From the NCBI GenBank assembly GCA_965205385.1, contig CBDBGS010000007.1, forward strand, positions 992,001 to 1,056,000: a stretch of DNA of 64,000 bases, written 5' to 3'. This DNA comes from CATOSP01 sp965205385 (GTDB lineage Bacteria > Chloroflexota > Dehalococcoidia > Lucifugimonadales > UBA3495). A model generated the notes under the pieces. That model was given only the letters and a program-made list of their open reading frames with translations, was not told the origin of the DNA and made no database searches. Shown in pieces: positions 23,863 to 33,320 of this stretch. The translations under genes were made by a program, and so were the position numbers. Each line of letters opens with the position of its first letter. Positions within the stretch are counted from its first letter, which is position 1.

Positions 23863-26775
23863 ATGCCCCAGGAATTCATCCACGTCAAGGGCGCGCGGGA
23901 ACACAACCTTAAAAATATCGACGTGACCATCCCCAGGGAGAAGCTGGTGGTCATCACCGGCGTTTCCGGGTCGGGGAAGAGTTCGCTGGCCTTCGACACG
24001 ATCTACGCCGAGGGACAGCGCCGCTACGTCGAGTCTCTCTCCGCCTACGCCCGTCAGTTCCTCGGCAGGATGGACAAACCCGACGTTGACTACATCGAGG
24101 GGCTTTCGCCAGCCATCTCCATCGACCAAAAGGGCGTTTCCCATAACCCCCGCTCCACCGTGGGCACCGTCACCGAAATTTACGACTACCTGCGCTTGCT
24201 CTTCGCCCGGGTCGGAACACCCCATTGCCCCAAGTGCGGCAGGCCGGTGGAGCGGCAGACCATCCAACAGATCGTTGACGCGATAATGTCCTTGCCCGAA
24301 GGCAGCCGCCTCTTGCTCCTGGCTCCTAAGATCCGGCGCAAGAAGGGGGAGCACAAGGACGTCTTCGAGACGGCCCGAAGCGGCGGGTTCGTCCGAGTCC
24401 GGGTCAACGGCGAAGTCCACGTGCTGGACGAGATGGGCGACCTTAACCTCAACCGGCAAAAGTGGCATTACATAGAGATCGTGGTGGACCGGCTGATCGT
24501 CCGGGAAGACACCGAGATGACCAGGGTCGCCGAGTCGGTGGAAACCGCCCTTAGAGAGGGCGATGGCGTGTTGCAGGTCCATGTGGAAGACGGTGAGGAG
24601 TTGGTCTTCTCGGAACAATTCGCCTGCGTCCGCTGCGGGACCAGCCTGCCGGAAATCGAGCCCAGGACCTTCAGTTTCAACAGCCCCCACGGGGCTTGTA
24701 GCGATTGCACCGGCCTGGGCTACAAGCTGGAGATAGACCCTGAACTGGTGGTCCACAACAAAAACCTGTCGTTGACCGAGGGAGCCATCGCCCCCTGGTC
24801 GCGGAGCGGCCCGGCCAGCAGTTGGTACGTCAGCGTTCTGGAGTCCATCGCCGAGGCCAACGGATTCTCGGCCAAGTCGCCGGTGAAAGACCTGACCAAA
24901 GAGCAGCTTGACTTGGTCCTCTACGGCAACGGAACGAAGAAAGTAACGGTTCGCCACCGCACCCACCGGGGACGCACCTACAGTTGGGACACGTCCTTCG
25001 AGGGTGTGATTCCCAACCTGGAGCGGCGCTATAAGCAAACCGAGTCGGACCATACGCGCCAGGACATCGAGCGTTACATGGCGGCGCGAAATTGCCGTGC
25101 GTGCGAGGGCAAGCGTCTGCGTCCCGAAGCGCTGGCCGTAAGGGTCTGCGAGTCGGGAATTATGGACGTCTGCGCCAGGAACATCGGGCAAGCCTTGGAC
25201 TGGGTGCAAGACATAGATCCTGACGCCCCGGTGAAGCATTCCGGCCCCACGCTGACGGTGCGCCAGAAGACCATCGGCAACCAGATACTCAAGGAGATCG
25301 AAGGACGGTTGCGGTTCCTGGAAAACATCGGTCTGGACTATGTGACCCTGGACCGGACGGCCCGCACCCTCTCCGGCGGCGAGGCCCAGCGGGTGCGCCT
25401 GGCTACACAAATCGGCTCTGGGCTTACCGGCGTGCTCTACGTCTGCGACGAGCCGACGGTGGGGTTGCACCCAGCAGACGACTACCGGCTCATCGGCACG
25501 TTGAGCAGCCTGCGGGACATGGGCAACACGGTGGTCGTGGTAGAGCACGACGAAGCGATGATGCGCGCCGCCGACTTCATCGCCGACCTGGGCCCCGGCG
25601 CGGGAGAGCACGGCGGGAACGTGGTGGTGGCGGGCACCCTCCAGGACGTAATGGACGCCCCGGAGTCGCTCACCGGCGCATACCTAAGCGGACGGAAGAA
25701 GGTGGCTGTTCCGGAGGAACGGCGGCCAGGCAACGGCAAAACCATGTCCATCCTCGGCGGTCGCGAGAATAACCTGAAAGGCATCGACGTCGAGTTTCCC
25801 CTGGGCCAACTCGTATGCGTTACCGGCGTGTCCGGCTCGGGCAAGAGCACGCTGATCTACGACATCCTGTTCAAGAGGCTGGCCCAGATTCTCTATCGCG
25901 CCAGGGATTTACCCGGAAAGCACGACGAAGTGGTTGGGATTGAGAACATCGACAAGGTGGTGAACATCGACCAGTCTCCCATCGGACGGACCCCCCGCAG
26001 CAATCCAGCCACCTACACCGGGGCCTTTACGCCCATCCGCGAGTTGTTCTCCAACCTGCCCGAAGCCAGGGTGAGGGGCTACAAGCCGGGCCGGTTCTCC
26101 TTCAACGTCAAGGGAGGCCGCTGCGAGGCATGCCGGGGCGAGGGCTACAACCAGATCGAGATGCAGTTCCTACCCGACGTGACTGTTCCCTGCGAGATAT
26201 GCCACGGCAGCCGGTACAACCGGGAGGCATTGGAGGTCACGCTCCGAGGTCAGAGCATTGCCGATGTCCTCAACATGACGGTTGCCCAGGCTCTGGGGTT
26301 CTTCGAGAACTTCCCGCGCATCCGGCCCAAGCTGGAAACCCTGCGGGATGTCGGCCTCGGCTACATCAAGTTGGGCCAGCCCGCGACCACGCTGTCTGGC
26401 GGCGAGGCGCAGCGTGTAAAACTGTCGACGGAGCTTTCCCGCCGCGCCACGGGGAAGACCCTCTACCTGCTGGACGAGCCAACCACGGGCCTGTCCTTCG
26501 AAGACTGCGCCGCCCTGCTGCGGGTGCTGCACCGGCTGGTTGATGCGGGAAACACGGTGATCCTGATCGAGCACAACCTGGACGTTATCAGGAACGCCGA
26601 CTGGATCATCGACCTTGGACCGGGGGCGGGAGACCTGGGAGGCGAACTCATCGCCACGGGCACGCCGGAGGAGTTGGCCGGGATGCCCGAATCGGTCACC
26701 GGACGTTACATTCAGGACCTGGTCAACGGCGCCCACGCGGAGAGGCAAGCCGTTGGTGTCGCCGACGACGCCTGA
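23863..26775 (+). CDS. uvrA: Excinuclease ABC subunit UvrA
   Basis: 970-aa DNA-damage recognition ATPase of nucleotide excision repair, full length. The first Walker A is GVSGSGKSS at residues 33-41 and the second GVSGSGKST sits near 658. Both ABC signatures (LSGGEAQRVRLA and LSGGEAQRVKLS) are present, with DEPTVGLHPAD and DEPTTGLSFED Walker B/D-loop regions. Zinc-site cysteines appear as CPKCGRP, CVRCG/CSDC and CEACRGEG/CEICHG. The start is ATG 23863, with a weak ribosome binding site. uvrB and uvrC are not in the window. The gene is undamaged, in contrast to neighbouring mobile genes. Confidence 0.97.
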   Translation: MPQEFIHVKGAREHNLKNIDVTIPREKLVVITGVSGSGKSSLAFDTIYAEGQRRYVESLSAYARQFLGRMDKPDVDYIEGLSPAISIDQKGVSHNPRSTVGTVTEIYDYLRLLFARVGTPHCPKCGRPVERQTIQQIVDAIMSLPEGSRLLLLAPKIRRKKGEHKDVFETARSGGFVRVRVNGEVHVLDEMGDLNLNRQKWHYIEIVVDRLIVREDTEMTRVAESVETALREGDGVLQVHVEDGEELVFSEQFACVRCGTSLPEIEPRTFSFNSPHGACSDCTGLGYKLEIDPELVVHNKNLSLTEGAIAPWSRSGPASSWYVSVLESIAEANGFSAKSPVKDLTKEQLDLVLYGNGTKKVTVRHRTHRGRTYSWDTSFEGVIPNLERRYKQTESDHTRQDIERYMAARNCRACEGKRLRPEALAVRVCESGIMDVCARNIGQALDWVQDIDPDAPVKHSGPTLTVRQKTIGNQILKEIEGRLRFLENIGLDYVTLDRTARTLSGGEAQRVRLATQIGSGLTGVLYVCDEPTVGLHPADDYRLIGTLSSLRDMGNTVVVVEHDEAMMRAADFIADLGPGAGEHGGNVVVAGTLQDVMDAPESLTGAYLSGRKKVAVPEERRPGNGKTMSILGGRENNLKGIDVEFPLGQLVCVTGVSGSGKSTLIYDILFKRLAQILYRARDLPGKHDEVVGIENIDKVVNIDQSPIGRTPRSNPATYTGAFTPIRELFSNLPEARVRGYKPGRFSFNVKGGRCEACRGEGYNQIEMQFLPDVTVPCEICHGSRYNREALEVTLRGQSIADVLNMTVAQALGFFENFPRIRPKLETLRDVGLGYIKLGQPATTLSGGEAQRVKLSTELSRRATGKTLYLLDEPTTGLSFEDCAALLRVLHRLVDAGNTVILIEHNLDVIRNADWIIDLGPGAGDLGGELIATGTPEELAGMPESVTGRYIQDLVNGAHAERQAVGVADDA

Positions 26776-26805
26776 GGCCAATCGCGATGGGAACGGTGGT
26801 CCACG

Positions 26806-27918
26806 GTGGGTAACTGCAAGTATTGCGGCCAGAAGGCCGGGTTTCTGCGAAGCAAGCACGGCATGTGCGAGGTGAATTACCGGGAAGGACTGCGCGACAT
26901 GCGGTCCCTCGCCTCCCGGGCGGCGGCTTCCCCAGAATTCAACCAGGCAACGCTCTATGAGAGCCTTTCCGCGATCGCCCAGAGTTCGTTGGCGGGCGAA
27001 TCCGACATCCAAGCGGCCATAGTCGCGGGTTGGAACCAGGCGGTGAGTGAAAGCCTGGCCGACGGTGTCCTGACCCACGACGAGGAGACGCGCCTTCGCG
27101 AGTTCCGTGACAGTCTGGCCCTGACCCGGGAGGATACCCGCGCCTCGGACGCCAGGCTGGAAGGGGCCACCCGCGACCGCTTGATGCTGGACGCCCGGTT
27201 GGCTGCGCTGGCCGTTTCCGGCGCCGAGACCCATCTCCGTGAATTGGGGCAGATGCTCGAGGGGTCCGGGTTATCCCGCCGCGACCAACGCGGCCTGCTG
27301 GTGCAAGCATGGGAAGCGGCGGTGGAGGGCACGCTGGAAGACGGGATGCTCACCCTGGACGAGGAAGCGGCCCTGGTGCGGTACCTCCACCACTTCGACC
27401 TTTCGGCCAGGGACGTGGACTCCAACGGCGCTCATCGGAACATGATCGAAGCGGCGGTCATCCGCGAGGCCGCCGAGGGGTTGGTACCCAGCCGGTTGGA
27501 CCCCAACATCCAGACCCCCTTTAACCTGATGAAATCAGAAGAATTGGTCTGGGTTTTTGACGGCGCAAAATACATTGAGACCAGGACCCGGAGGGAACGG
27601 CGGGGCACAAGCCATGGCCTCAGCATCCGGGTCGCCAGGGGGCTGTATTACCGTCCCAGCTCCTTCCGCAGCCAGGCGGTGGAGTGGGAGGAGACGGCGC
27701 ACGTGGATACGGGGCTGCTGGGAGTCACCACCAAGCACGTCTATTTTCACGGGCCGCGAAAACGCTTCCGTGTCCGTTACGACAAGATCGTCTCCTTCGA
27801 ACCCTACACCGACGGCATCGGCATCATGCGCGACGCCCAGACCGCCAAACCCCAGTCATTCGCCACCGGCGACGGCTGGTTCATCTACAACCTGGTAACC
27901 AACCTGGCGCGGCGGTAG
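26806..27918 (+). CDS. Zinc-ribbon protein with two TerB-like helical segments
   Basis: 370 aa, not a recognised family as a whole. The N-terminus CKYCGQKAGFL…GMC is a treble-clef-like zinc ribbon. Two related helical segments follow at ~55-115 and ~130-205, each with an acidic DG-(V/M)-LT-x-(D/E)EE turn as in TerB-like domains. The C-terminal ~120 residues look like a PH/GRAM-type beta module (LSIRVARGLYYRP…GLLGVTTKHVYFHG…FRVRYDKIVSFEPY). No membrane segment. GTG 26806 starts 30 bp after uvrA, and the MmeI-like gene starts 13 bp after its stop, so it may be cotranscribed with both. A role in stress or defence is a guess from context only. Confidence 0.65.
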   Translation: MGNCKYCGQKAGFLRSKHGMCEVNYREGLRDMRSLASRAAASPEFNQATLYESLSAIAQSSLAGESDIQAAIVAGWNQAVSESLADGVLTHDEETRLREFRDSLALTREDTRASDARLEGATRDRLMLDARLAALAVSGAETHLRELGQMLEGSGLSRRDQRGLLVQAWEAAVEGTLEDGMLTLDEEAALVRYLHHFDLSARDVDSNGAHRNMIEAAVIREAAEGLVPSRLDPNIQTPFNLMKSEELVWVFDGAKYIETRTRRERRGTSHGLSIRVARGLYYRPSSFRSQAVEWEETAHVDTGLLGVTTKHVYFHGPRKRFRVRYDKIVSFEPYTDGIGIMRDAQTAKPQSFATGDGWFIYNLVTNLARR

Positions 27919-27931
27919 GGGTCCTAACCCC

Positions 27932-30673
27932 ATGACCTCCAGCCTCAACATATCCCCCGGGTTGCCCCGAATGTCTCCAGAACAGTTCGTCGCCAAGTGG
28001 CGCGGCGTCGAATTCGGCGAGAAGCAGGCGTCCCAGGAGATGTTCCTGGACATCTGCGCCTTGGCCGGGCATCCCACCCCGGTCGACTACGGGGACAAAG
28101 AGGTATTCACTTTTGAAAAGTGGGTGCCCGGCGGTTTCGCTGACGCCTATTTGGAAGGCTCATTCGGCTGGGAATTCAAGGGCAGCGACGCCGAACTTCC
28201 GGACGCCCTGCTCCAGTTGCTCCGGTACCAGGTGCATTTGAAGACGCCTCCGCTGCTAATCGTCTCCTCGTTCGAGACAATCTGGATACAGACCAACTTT
28301 CCGGGTATGGAGACGGTGCGGCACGAATTTGCGGTCGTTGAGTTGGACCAACCCGCAAACCTGGACAAGCTCCGGTTCGCTTTCTTCTCGCCGGCGGAGT
28401 TGCGTCCAGACCGCTCGGTGGACACGGTGACCAAGGAGACTGCCGACCTCTTCCAGGCCATCGTCGAAGACATGGAGCAGCACACCGAAGACCCGGAAAA
28501 ACTCGCCAGGTACCTCAACCAGATCGTGTTTTGTCTCTACGCGGAAGACGCCGGGTTGCTCTCCGGGTCCCCTTTTTCCGAGATCGTGCGCACGTACTTC
28601 CGCGACCCCTCGCATTTTGACCAGGCTGTTCGGAACCTATTTAGGCTAATGGCCCAGGGAGGCATGTTCGGCACCACTCAGATCGTTTACTCCAACGGAG
28701 ACCTGTTCAGCGATGCAGACCCGGTGGAGTTGAGCGAGTTGGCATTATTTCGGCTGGTCGAAGCCACTAGGAAGAATTGGCGGAACATCGAACCCTCGAT
28801 TTTCGGCACGCTGTTTGAACGGGCGCTGGATGCGTCCAAACGCGCGCATCTGGGCGCCCATTACACCAGCGCGGAGGATATCATGCTGGTGGTGGAGCCC
28901 GTGGTGATGGCCCCATTGAGAGCTGAGTGGGAGGCCGTTCAACAGGAGGTTGGCAACCTTCTTATCGAAGACGAGGTAGACGCAGCGCGGGTGAGACTCA
29001 GGGCATTTCAACAGCGGCTCTTCGAGGTTGAAGTGCTGGACCCGGCCTGCGGGAGCGGAAACTTCCTGTATTTGGCCCTGCGGCGCCTGCTGGACCTGGA
29101 GAAGCAGGTCATCGACTTCGCGGCGGCCCATGGGTGGCCCGGCCTGGCGCCCACGGTGAAGCCCGACCAAATGCTAGGGCTTGAGATCAACCCATACGCC
29201 GCTGAGTTGGCCCGCACCGCGTTATGGATCGGTTACATCCAATGGCACCAGAACAACGGCTTCCCCTACGACCACAGCCCGATTCTGACCCCGCTGGTGT
29301 CCATCAAGCGGACGGACGCCATCCTTGCCGACGGCGATACGGACAACCCGCGGGAAGCCGAATGGCCCGACGCCGAGTTCATCATCGGCAACCCGCCGTT
29401 CCTCGGTAGTCAACTAATTCGAAGCAATCTGAAAGACGCCTACACTGAACCGCTCTTCAACCTCTTCGGAAACCGCATCCCCAACTATAGCGACTTCTGC
29501 TGCTACTGGTTCGAGAAATCGCGCCAAATGGTGGAAAATAATCGCGCAAAGCGTGTTGGACTTTTAGCGACTCAGGGAATTCGCGGAGGAGCTAACCGCC
29601 GTGTGCTGGAGCGGATAAAGGCCACCGGCGATATATTCGAGGCATACTCTGACCATCCGTGGGTCTTGGATGGAGCCGCAGTGCATGTTTCTATAGTTTG
29701 CTTTGACGATGGAACACAGAAAGAACGACTATTAGATGCTCAAGATGTTGCCGCCATCAACTCGAACTTAAGCGCAGGGGTTGACCTCACTGTAGCGAAG
29801 AGACTTGTTGAAAATGGCGGGATATCTTTCATTGGGGACATGAAGAAGGGGAAATTCGAGATTCCTCATATAACTGCGTCTGCCTTGTTGATGGCAACTG
29901 GAAATCCTAATGGCAGACCGAACTCCGAAGTATTGCGTCGTGGGGTCAACGCGCTTGATATTACAGGACGCCCCCGCAACATGTGGATTATCGACTTCGA
30001 CATGAATGTGGACGAATATGATGCTTCACAATATGAGATGCCTTTCGAGTATATTAAGCTGCACGTAAAGCCATTCCGTGATACCGTGAGAAACCTGCTG
30101 GAAAGACGACGTTGGTGGGTTCATGGACGTACAGCACGGGATTTCCGACAGGCGGTGACGAACCTGGAAAGATACATCGCGACGCCCCGGGTGGCTAAGC
30201 ATCGTCTTTTCGTCTTTCTGCCCACTGAGATTCTCCCCGACGGCAACGTCGTCGCCATCGCCCGGGAAGATGATTACACCTTCGGCGTGCTGCATTCCCA
30301 CATTCATGAGATTTGGGCACTGAGAATGGGTACGCAGCTAGAATCACGTCCTCGTTATTCGCATACCGCGACCTTCGAAACCTTTCCGTTCCCAACGCCA
30401 AATGATGAACAACGAGAGACCATCTCAAAAGAGGCACAGGAGCTAGACCGGCTCAGAGAGGGTTGGCTCAACCCGCCTAACATCTCACAATCCGAACTAA
30501 AGAAACGGACCCTGACCAATCTCTACAACTCTCGCCCGACGTGGCTGCGACTCGCCCATAAACGGTTGGACAAGGCGGTATTGGACGCCTACGGCTGGCC
30601 TCACGACCTGACGGATTCTGAGATTCTGGAGCGGCTGTTGGCCCTCAATCTGGGAAGGGCCGCCGCCTCGTAG
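27932..30673 (+). CDS. MmeI-like type IIL restriction-modification enzyme
   Basis: 913-aa single-chain endonuclease plus N6-adenine methyltransferase. The nuclease motif D71-x9-E81-F-K83 matches the MmeI D-x9-ExK pattern. A helical spacer follows, then LGAHYTSAEDIMLV. The methyltransferase motif I DPACGSGNF begins at residue 370 and motif IV NPPF at 487. The variable target-recognition segment lies around 620-800, followed by the conserved SRPRYSHTATFETFPFP end. Such enzymes bind SAM, methylate one strand for protection and cut about 20 bp away. All catalytic motifs are intact. No separate specificity gene is needed or present. Confidence 0.9.
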   Translation: MTSSLNISPGLPRMSPEQFVAKWRGVEFGEKQASQEMFLDICALAGHPTPVDYGDKEVFTFEKWVPGGFADAYLEGSFGWEFKGSDAELPDALLQLLRYQVHLKTPPLLIVSSFETIWIQTNFPGMETVRHEFAVVELDQPANLDKLRFAFFSPAELRPDRSVDTVTKETADLFQAIVEDMEQHTEDPEKLARYLNQIVFCLYAEDAGLLSGSPFSEIVRTYFRDPSHFDQAVRNLFRLMAQGGMFGTTQIVYSNGDLFSDADPVELSELALFRLVEATRKNWRNIEPSIFGTLFERALDASKRAHLGAHYTSAEDIMLVVEPVVMAPLRAEWEAVQQEVGNLLIEDEVDAARVRLRAFQQRLFEVEVLDPACGSGNFLYLALRRLLDLEKQVIDFAAAHGWPGLAPTVKPDQMLGLEINPYAAELARTALWIGYIQWHQNNGFPYDHSPILTPLVSIKRTDAILADGDTDNPREAEWPDAEFIIGNPPFLGSQLIRSNLKDAYTEPLFNLFGNRIPNYSDFCCYWFEKSRQMVENNRAKRVGLLATQGIRGGANRRVLERIKATGDIFEAYSDHPWVLDGAAVHVSIVCFDDGTQKERLLDAQDVAAINSNLSAGVDLTVAKRLVENGGISFIGDMKKGKFEIPHITASALLMATGNPNGRPNSEVLRRGVNALDITGRPRNMWIIDFDMNVDEYDASQYEMPFEYIKLHVKPFRDTVRNLLERRRWWVHGRTARDFRQAVTNLERYIATPRVAKHRLFVFLPTEILPDGNVVAIAREDDYTFGVLHSHIHEIWALRMGTQLESRPRYSHTATFETFPFPTPNDEQRETISKEAQELDRLREGWLNPPNISQSELKKRTLTNLYNSRPTWLRLAHKRLDKAVLDAYGWPHDLTDSEILERLLALNLGRAAAS

Positions 30674-30741
30674 CAGGTCGATGTATAATTGATGCCCACG
30701 GCGTGTCGTCGCCGTGTATTGGAGAGGAGAGACAACCAGGA

Positions 30742-31095
30742 ATGCAAGTACAGCATTATCGAGAATCCAGCAGGCCGTTGTTGGCCCAAGGCATGGAGGA
30801 ATGGGAAGCCGGGGACTTGCGGCAGGCCTCGGAAAAGGGCTGGGGCGCGGCGGCGCAAATGGTCAAGGCCGTGGCAGAGCAACGGGGCTGGCAGCACAAT
30901 AATCACCGATTGCTCTACCAAATTATGGGCCGAATTGTAAACGAGACTGGTGACCAGGAAATTTCCACGCTTTTCCTCGCCACGAGCGGACTGCATATCA
31001 ATTTCCACGAGGATGCGTTTCCCAGCCAAATGGTCAGGGATGGGCTTCAGGACGTAGGGCGGTTGTTGGACAAGCTGGATACTCTGTTTAGCTAG
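30742..31095 (+). CDS. PaREP1-like small helical (HEPN-type) protein
   Basis: 117-aa all-helical protein: MEEWEAGDLRQASEKGWGAAAQMVKAVAEQ, then TLFLATSGLHINFHED. This matches the pattern of the PaREP1/HEPN small-protein group (a stretch rich in A/K with a final LHxNF motif). The start is ATG 30742, with GGAGAGGAGAG about 10 nt upstream; earlier in-frame codons lack support. Function unknown. Its position just after the restriction-modification gene suggests an accessory role, but a minimal nucleotidyltransferase partner is not adjacent. Confidence 0.6.
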   Translation: MQVQHYRESSRPLLAQGMEEWEAGDLRQASEKGWGAAAQMVKAVAEQRGWQHNNHRLLYQIMGRIVNETGDQEISTLFLATSGLHINFHEDAFPSQMVRDGLQDVGRLLDKLDTLFS

Positions 31096-31146
31096 GTGGT
31101 GCCTACCTCGTCACCCCGCGCCCGACAAGTCCCGTTGCCTTCCCCT

Positions 31147-32334
31147 CTACCGCGCCAAGCCGTAGGGGATGGCCTTGGTCTCGCGGTCTTCCGACTCGCC
31201 CATCTTTGCGGCAAGGTCTACTATTAGCTGCCCCAAGGCGGTCTCGCCCCAGAACCACTCGTGTATGCCGTCTGCGGCGGCATCGGGGCGTTGCTCCATC
31301 CTGGCCTCGTAATAGAAGGCTTTCAGGTCGTCCACGCAGTAGCGTATGTACTGGGGAAGCCCCACATCCTCGGGGCGGTCCGGCGCGTCCTGCTGCTCGC
31401 CGGTGACGTAGCCTTCCAGGAACCGGACCACGCCCCGGAACCGGCGTTGGGGCACCCCGCACAGGCCCACGTTGGTTCGGCCGTCGTGCTTTTCCACCCA
31501 ACGTTCGTAGTAGGAACGCAGCGAGGTCAATTCGTCCGCTGGGCTGAGGCTCGCAGCGCCGTTGGACCGGCCTGCCGCCGAAGCCTGAAGCAGCGCTTCC
31601 GGGGCCGTGTCGTCGGGGTATTCTTCAAGGACGGGCCCCTGTTTACGGTCCAACAGGTCCAATGCGGCCCGCAAAACTTGGTGTTGCTGTTTGGTGTCGC
31701 CAGCCTCTCCCATGGCGTTGCCGAAGGCGAAGGGGACCCACAACATGCGAGGGGGCTTCACCCTTTCGGCGTGTTCCTTCACGAACACGGTCCCGGTGGT
31801 GGAGATCCCCGCCTCTTCGAAGCACCTGGCAAGCACGCTGACCGCGTGCGAGCAGAGGGGTCAAGTGGGGGTCAGAAAGGCGACCTCCACTCCCTCATTC
31901 ACCAGCTTCCCGGCCACTTCCGGCCCGGTCTGCTCCACCACTTCGGAGGTGTCGCGAAGCGCGCCCATAAAGGAGTAGTTGTTTTCCCCCAGGGAACCTA
32001 TGACGCCTTGTTCTGCCAACTCTCGCACCCGGTCTACTGGGTAGGTGACGTTGATGTCCCGGTAAATGCCGGTATGGTCGAAGCCGATGCTGGCGTGGCT
32101 CTGAAGGATATCAGCAACCGGGGTCGAGCTGGGAAGCACACGGTAGGAAGAGTCGCCTCCCATGACGAACGGATTGTCGTCTCTCAAGTGCAGCCCGGCC
32201 GAGGTAACGAGCGCCACCTTGCTCTCCGACAGGGGCTTGCGCATAGGAGTCCAGGGTGTGTCGTCGTGCTCCATGCAGGGGAACATCTGGAGCATACTGC
32301 GTTGCACTTCGCTGAGCAGTTCTAGCCTGGGCAT
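31147..32334 (-). CDS. GrdB-like selenoprotein (glycine/sarcosine/betaine/proline reductase family), UGA read as Sec
   Basis: One continuous 395-residue frame when the internal TGA at 31861-31863 is read as selenocysteine 158. The site reads AFLTPT-U-PLCSHAV, the Thr-Sec-Pro-x-Cys (UxxC) redox motif of GrdB-like proteins. A SECIS-like hairpin follows at the right distance. The upstream part (LSESKVALVTSAGLHLRDDNPF, DHTGIYRDINVTYPVDRVRE) and downstream part (SVLARCFEEAGISTTGTVF) both align with this family, so the TGA is not a gene end. ATG 32334 has GAGGTAGG 6 nt upstream; the track-like extension to 32382 lacks one. The family reductively cleaves C-N bonds, but the substrate here is unknown. 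No selA, selB, selD or tRNA-Sec lies in this window. Confidence 0.85.
31833..31863 (-). promoter_or_regulatory. Bacterial SECIS-like element after the in-frame UGA
   Basis: In the mRNA, UGA (31863-31861) is followed by 11 nt and a perfect 6-bp stem GCACGC/GCGUGC closing the 5-nt loop GGUCA. Two more G-C pairs continue the stem below a small internal loop. The loop starts 17 nt after UGA. In E. coli fdhF the loop GGUCU starts 18 nt after UGA, so position and loop sequence agree well with SelB recognition. Confidence 0.7.
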
Positions 32335-32451
32335 CAGTCCTACCTCGATATCAAATGTTGGCCGACCGGTATGGTCTGGCATTTCGGCCTAAGTTAGGCT
32401 CCGGCGGTGGCCCTGTCAAGCGTCAGGGCGTGTGCCATCCTCGACCCGCAA

Positions 32452-32608
32452 CACCTAGTATTACAACGACGGATTGCCAAATATGGTGTCTTATCCTTCG
32501 TATTCGGCCACGAGCGAGAAATCGCTGTACGCTCATGGCAATAGGTTCAGGTCCAAATCGGTCGCGAAAATCACCCTGTCATAGAAACCGTCGTTGTAAT
32601 ACTAGGTG
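32452..32608. repeat. MITE-like 157-bp element with 21-bp perfect terminal inverted repeats
   Basis: The left arm at 32452-32472 begins CACCTAGTATTACAACGACG, and the right arm at 32588-32608 is its exact complement. The 115-bp interior has no ORF. Read from the right, the element begins exactly where the decayed integrase gene stops matching its family, so it may have inserted there or form its remnant edge. No clear target duplication is visible. Confidence 0.65.
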
Positions 32609-33203
32609 GACGTCAACGTCTTTCAGGTGGGCGACTTCGAATAACCGGAGGCCGGTGTCAGCATCAGGGAGTAAATGGCCTTGTTCCGTGCGCCCAACAC
32701 CGTGTTGGGATTCATGCTGTCTAAAATCTTAGCGATCTGCTCGTGGGTTAAGGGTTCGATCACCTTTTCGATAACGACCGGAGGCTCCAGTTCTTGGAGG
32801 GGCGCCCCTCGGTGTTGCTCCGGGGGTATATCCAGGTGAAAACGGCCCGAAGCGCGCTCCTACGATTCTCTAATGTGCAAGACGATTTCCCTCCAAAGTC
32901 CCCTCCTATCCTGATTGTATAAGATGAACTCTCTAACCTCGTCCTCCCACTGGTAGTCCAAGTGGGTGGACATCCCTCCGCCCTGCAACCATCCGTAGCA
33001 GGGTTTAACGATTCGTTGTACTGCTGCGCCGTCTTCGGGGACCTGCCTACTGTCTGGTTATGGGCCTTGAATTTGTAGCCGATCACTTGGTATTTTCTCG
33101 GGGTTCTCCTTGCCTTCTTCACGAGAGCTGTCTGGTAGGCAAGCAACCGAAGGAGGAACCGGGAAGTGTAGAAAGGCAGGGTATCAGATATGGGTTTTAG
33201 CAT
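32609..33203 (-). pseudogene. Tyrosine recombinase (phage integrase) remnant
   Basis: Pieces in three frames match an XerC-like integrase. They are KAHNQTVGRSPKTAQQYNESL, then LDYQWEDEVREFILYNQDRR, then SGRFHLDIPPEQHRG…EKVIEPLTHEQIAKIL, then SMNPNTVLGARNKAIYSLML, and finally TGLRLFEVAHLKDVDV. The last two segments carry the start of the catalytic domain with its first arginine (GLRLFEV). At least three indels separate the pieces, and the gene ends at the MITE-like repeat, so the His-x-x-Arg and Tyr motifs are lost. It probably once served the adjacent tRNA attachment sites. Confidence 0.7.
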
Positions 33204-33274
33204 GAGAAAATCGCCCGGTGAGGCGGAATGTCGGGCCAGAAATAGGCTAATTCGTAGCTAAATTGGGGGAATAT

Positions 33275-33320
33275 TGGCGTCCCAGGCAGGATTCGAACCC
33301 GCGACCCGCTGCTTAGAAGG
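33275..33320 (-). other. tRNA-Arg(UCU) 3'-half fragment (likely attachment site)
   Basis: Read on the minus strand, this has the anticodon loop CTTCTAA with anticodon TCT, a 3' anticodon strand GCAGC, and a T-arm ending GGTTCGAATCC. The acceptor strand CTGGGACG and encoded CCA follow. The matching 5' acceptor strand (GTCCCAG) and D-arm are not found upstream, so it is not a complete tRNA gene. Such 3' fragments are left where integrases insert at tRNA ends. Confidence 0.65.

Noticed and set aside
23839..25611. 590-aa minus-strand ORF
   Set aside because: Antisense shadow of uvrA, whose motifs are unambiguous.
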